Assembly: GCA_937944075.1 (NCBI GenBank)
Contig: CALDZZ010000140.1
Span: 1-6,780, forward strand
DNA: 6,780 nt
Direction: 5' to 3'
Source of the DNA: an uncultured Rhizobiaceae group bacterium
GTDB taxonomy: Bacteria > Pseudomonadota > Alphaproteobacteria > Rhizobiales > Rhizobiaceae
The notes beneath the pieces were generated by a model. That model searched no databases. It was not told the origin of the DNA and saw nothing but the letters and a program-made list of their open reading frames with translations. Positions 4,860-6,780 of the stretch are shown in pieces (positions within the stretch are counted from its first letter, which is position 1; every line of letters begins with the position of its first letter). Position numbers and translations under genes: made by a program.

Positions 4860-6780
4860 TTATTTGCTTACGATCCGTGTTTCAATTTCCAGATCATAAT
4901 CTCCACCTGTAAGGTCCCATCTCTTGCGAATGATGTTGGAGATATTCCGCATCCTCTTTTTAGCAAGGTCCTTCTCACCGCTACCCGCCTGGTAAGACAG
5001 TCTCAGTATGGAGGTTTCCTGTGCAAGGTTTTGAACGAGCGAACCAATTGCATCACTCAATCTTTTGCTGGGTTCAATATCCCCTCTTACGAAGGCAGCA
5101 CTGTTCAAATCAATTCTGACAACACGAGAGATTGAGGCGCCAAAGTTTATCTTGGTCAGCTTGCCTCTTGTCAGACGTACCACCCGCGGGTTTTCCGTAG
5201 TAACACGGTACCCGGTAGGCAAGGTTCTCACATCAAGCTTCAGGATAAAGTTTGAACCGATGCTTGCATCCGGAATAGAGGCACATGGCACATGGTAGCG
5301 ACCGTTTTTGTCAGTTGTAATCAATTCACCCTTGACGGTAGCAACACGAACCCCGGGAAGACCTGGCTCATCATCATCCTGATAGCCATTTCTGTTTTGA
5401 TCATCATAAACCTTGCCAATGATATCGCTACAATCAAATACAGGCTCAATTTCACGACGAACAGTAGCTGTTCCAACATTTGATATTCTGTCACCAGTAT
5501 CAGGATCTTCAATCCATGCCCTGTTCACAAACTCCTGCTCACTGGCAGAAGCGGAAACTGCAACGTTTAGTGTGAGGGTCAATGAACCACTTGCAGGAAT
5601 ATTTTGACCAGCAAAGACAAGACGTCTTCCGGAAATTTGTGGCTCTGTGGCAACGCCATCAATTCGCGCACTATCAGGGCGGTAAATGAAACCTGCAGGA
5701 AGGAAGTCCACAATATTCACACCAATTCGCGGAAGGTTTGCCGGGTTTCTGACTGTAATTGTATACGGCAGTATTTCACCAAGACGAACCAGCGGTCTAG
5801 CAGCAACCTTTTCAACTTGCAGTGACTGCAAGTCGGTTGGTGCAATCACGTCAAAGCTCGTTGATGCATCATTGGTCGGAATTGCAGTACCATCCAATGG
5901 TGATGCACCACCAGCGGTGACTGTATTGGTAAAGGTACCGGAATTATTTGCCATCAATTCAACGACAAGTTGAACTTCAACCCGCTCGCCAACCTGAAGA
6001 ATGCCACCAGACTGAAGCAGGTCAATATCACCAGCCCCATTAAAGCCGTTGTTTGCCCCCGCCCCAAAACCTGCCGGTGCGGATGTTACCGTATTGCTGA
6101 CAACCGAGAAGTTGCCCGCACCAAACAATGCTGACAGGTTATCCTGCATTGAGACATCGTTAACCTGCGTTACACCAGTGTTTTCCACCGCCATATTGAA
6201 GGTAAATTGTGTATTGCCATTTGACTGAATGGTAGGTGTCCCCGAAACAACCTTGGAAGCAGTTACAGCAGGCTCACCACAGAACATCAATGGAATGTTG
6301 TTGTTAAAGATAGCAGGATCACCCGCTTCAATCTCAAATGTGTAGTAGAACGGGTTAGCCCCTGCACTAGGATCAGAGAGTGCGCGGCTATTGCCCACCT
6401 CACCTGCTCCCAGCACTGCCGGATTTGCCGGCAACAAGGAGGTTGCATCCAGCGTTCCCAAGGGAAGCCTGTCGTCACTTGCGACACCTGTCTGAGGCAA
6501 GGTTACGTTCATGGTGTACGTACCAGGAGCAGAAACAAAGAACTGGAAGGATCCATCACTACCATCACGAACAATCGTAATGTTGGAAGATGTCCCGGCG
6601 CCCGTCTGGGTACCAAAAGGCCCTGTTACAGATATCAGGCCACCAGACAATATCTGATTGTTCTCCTGACAATAGAAATAACCTGTTGGATCGTAATCCT
6701 GCGCATCCGGTATTCCGTCACCATCGCGGTCAGCAATAGATGATTCCGCATTATCAGGCGCGCCATCCCCATCAGCATCC
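4860..6780 (-). CDS. Large modular surface protein (TSP3 repeats, DUF11, SdrD_B-like, OmpA-like end), 5' end outside window
   Basis: The reading frame stays open to the window edge, so 639 codons (first full codon at 6779) are the C-terminal part of a longer protein. Residues are numbered from that edge. Residues 1-31 are thrombospondin type-3-like calcium repeats (DADGDGAPDN, DRDGDGIPDAQDYDP). A beta-rich domain (about 34-167) starts at GYFYC. Two DUF11-type Ig-like domains follow: about 170-313 (VENTGVTQVNDV) and 321-441 (YTITVRNPANLPRIGVNIVDFLPAGF). An SdrD_B/CNA-B-like domain (about 448-548) contains GKVYDDQNRNGYQDDDEPGLPGV and GELITTDKNGRYHVPC. The last 90 residues (550-639) resemble the end of OmpA-like domains (RIDLNSAAF, LRLSYQAG, KRMRNI). 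Such proteins are exported and cell-surface or outer-membrane associated; adhesion is a plausible role, not shown. It faces the redox run tail to tail and stops 57 nt from it. A TTG at 6650 is not the start, as the conserved frame continues upstream. Confidence 0.9.
   Translation of the reverse strand, partial: DADGDGAPDNAESSIADRDGDGIPDAQDYDPTGYFYCQENNQILSGGLISVTGPFGTQTGAGTSSNITIVRDGSDGSFQFFVSAPGTYTMNVTLPQTGVASDDRLPLGTLDATSLLPANPAVLGAGEVGNSRALSDPSAGANPFYYTFEIEAGDPAIFNNNIPLMFCGEPAVTASKVVSGTPTIQSNGNTQFTFNMAVENTGVTQVNDVSMQDNLSALFGAGNFSVVSNTVTSAPAGFGAGANNGFNGAGDIDLLQSGGILQVGERVEVQLVVELMANNSGTFTNTVTAGGASPLDGTAIPTNDASTSFDVIAPTDLQSLQVEKVAARPLVRLGEILPYTITVRNPANLPRIGVNIVDFLPAGFIYRPDSARIDGVATEPQISGRRLVFAGQNIPASGSLTLTLNVAVSASASEQEFVNRAWIEDPDTGDRISNVGTATVRREIEPVFDCSDIIGKVYDDQNRNGYQDDDEPGLPGVRVATVKGELITTDKNGRYHVPCASIPDASIGSNFILKLDVRTLPTGYRVTTENPRVVRLTRGKLTKINFGASISRVVRIDLNSAAFVRGDIEPSKRLSDAIGSLVQNLAQETSILRLSYQAGSGEKDLAKKRMRNISNIIRKRWDLTGGDYDLEIETRIVSK

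Noticed and set aside
6648..6650. TTG as the start of the surface protein
   Set aside because: The same frame continues upstream without a stop to the window edge and encodes calcium repeats (DxDGDG), so the gene is simply cut by the window.

Overview
The window looks like chromosomal DNA of an alphaproteobacterium, most likely Hyphomicrobiales-like, of moderate GC (roughly mid-40s % by eye). The evidence is the style of the Tat-exported YkuD L,D-transpeptidase, the CPHC DsbA, and a large DUF11 surface protein with an OmpA-like C-terminus. This placement is inference from protein character, not from a marker gene. I see no rRNA, tRNA, CRISPR array, insertion sequence or phage gene.

Layout. 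(1) Positions 83-1907, minus strand: two consecutive FolD-family genes. The first transcribed (1002-1907) is a canonical bifunctional methylene-THF dehydrogenase/cyclohydrolase with all three catalytic residues. The second (83-955) is a divergent paralogue with the catalytic Lys replaced by Gln and the folate-site Asp replaced by Glu. (2) Positions 1908-2277: a non-coding divergent spacer with a plausible plus-strand promoter. (3) Positions 2278-4803, plus strand: an envelope-directed gene run. It holds a small secreted protein with four cysteines, a Tat/lipobox L,D-transpeptidase, an unrecognised 65-residue basic protein, a DsbA-like oxidoreductase, and a membrane-anchored thioredoxin-like CxxC protein. 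The last four are tightly packed (9, 11 and 11 nt gaps), and two Shine-Dalgarno sequences overlap the preceding stop codon. A strong intrinsic terminator (4824-4850) ends the run. (4) Position 4860 to the window edge, minus strand: the C-terminal 639 codons of a large modular surface protein (thrombospondin type-3 calcium repeats, DUF11 domains, SdrD_B-like domain, OmpA-like end). Its start lies outside the window.

How the genes may work together. The folD pair serves one-carbon metabolism, and the paralogue may have lost cyclohydrolase activity while keeping dehydrogenase activity. The plus-strand run couples a cysteine-dependent cell-wall cross-linking enzyme with two envelope thiol-redox proteins, suggesting joint control of envelope disulfides and peptidoglycan. 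No complete, clearly novel multi-gene system is evident. The least conventional items are the substituted FolD paralogue, the unidentified 65-residue protein inside the redox run, and the small secreted cysteine-containing protein at its head.
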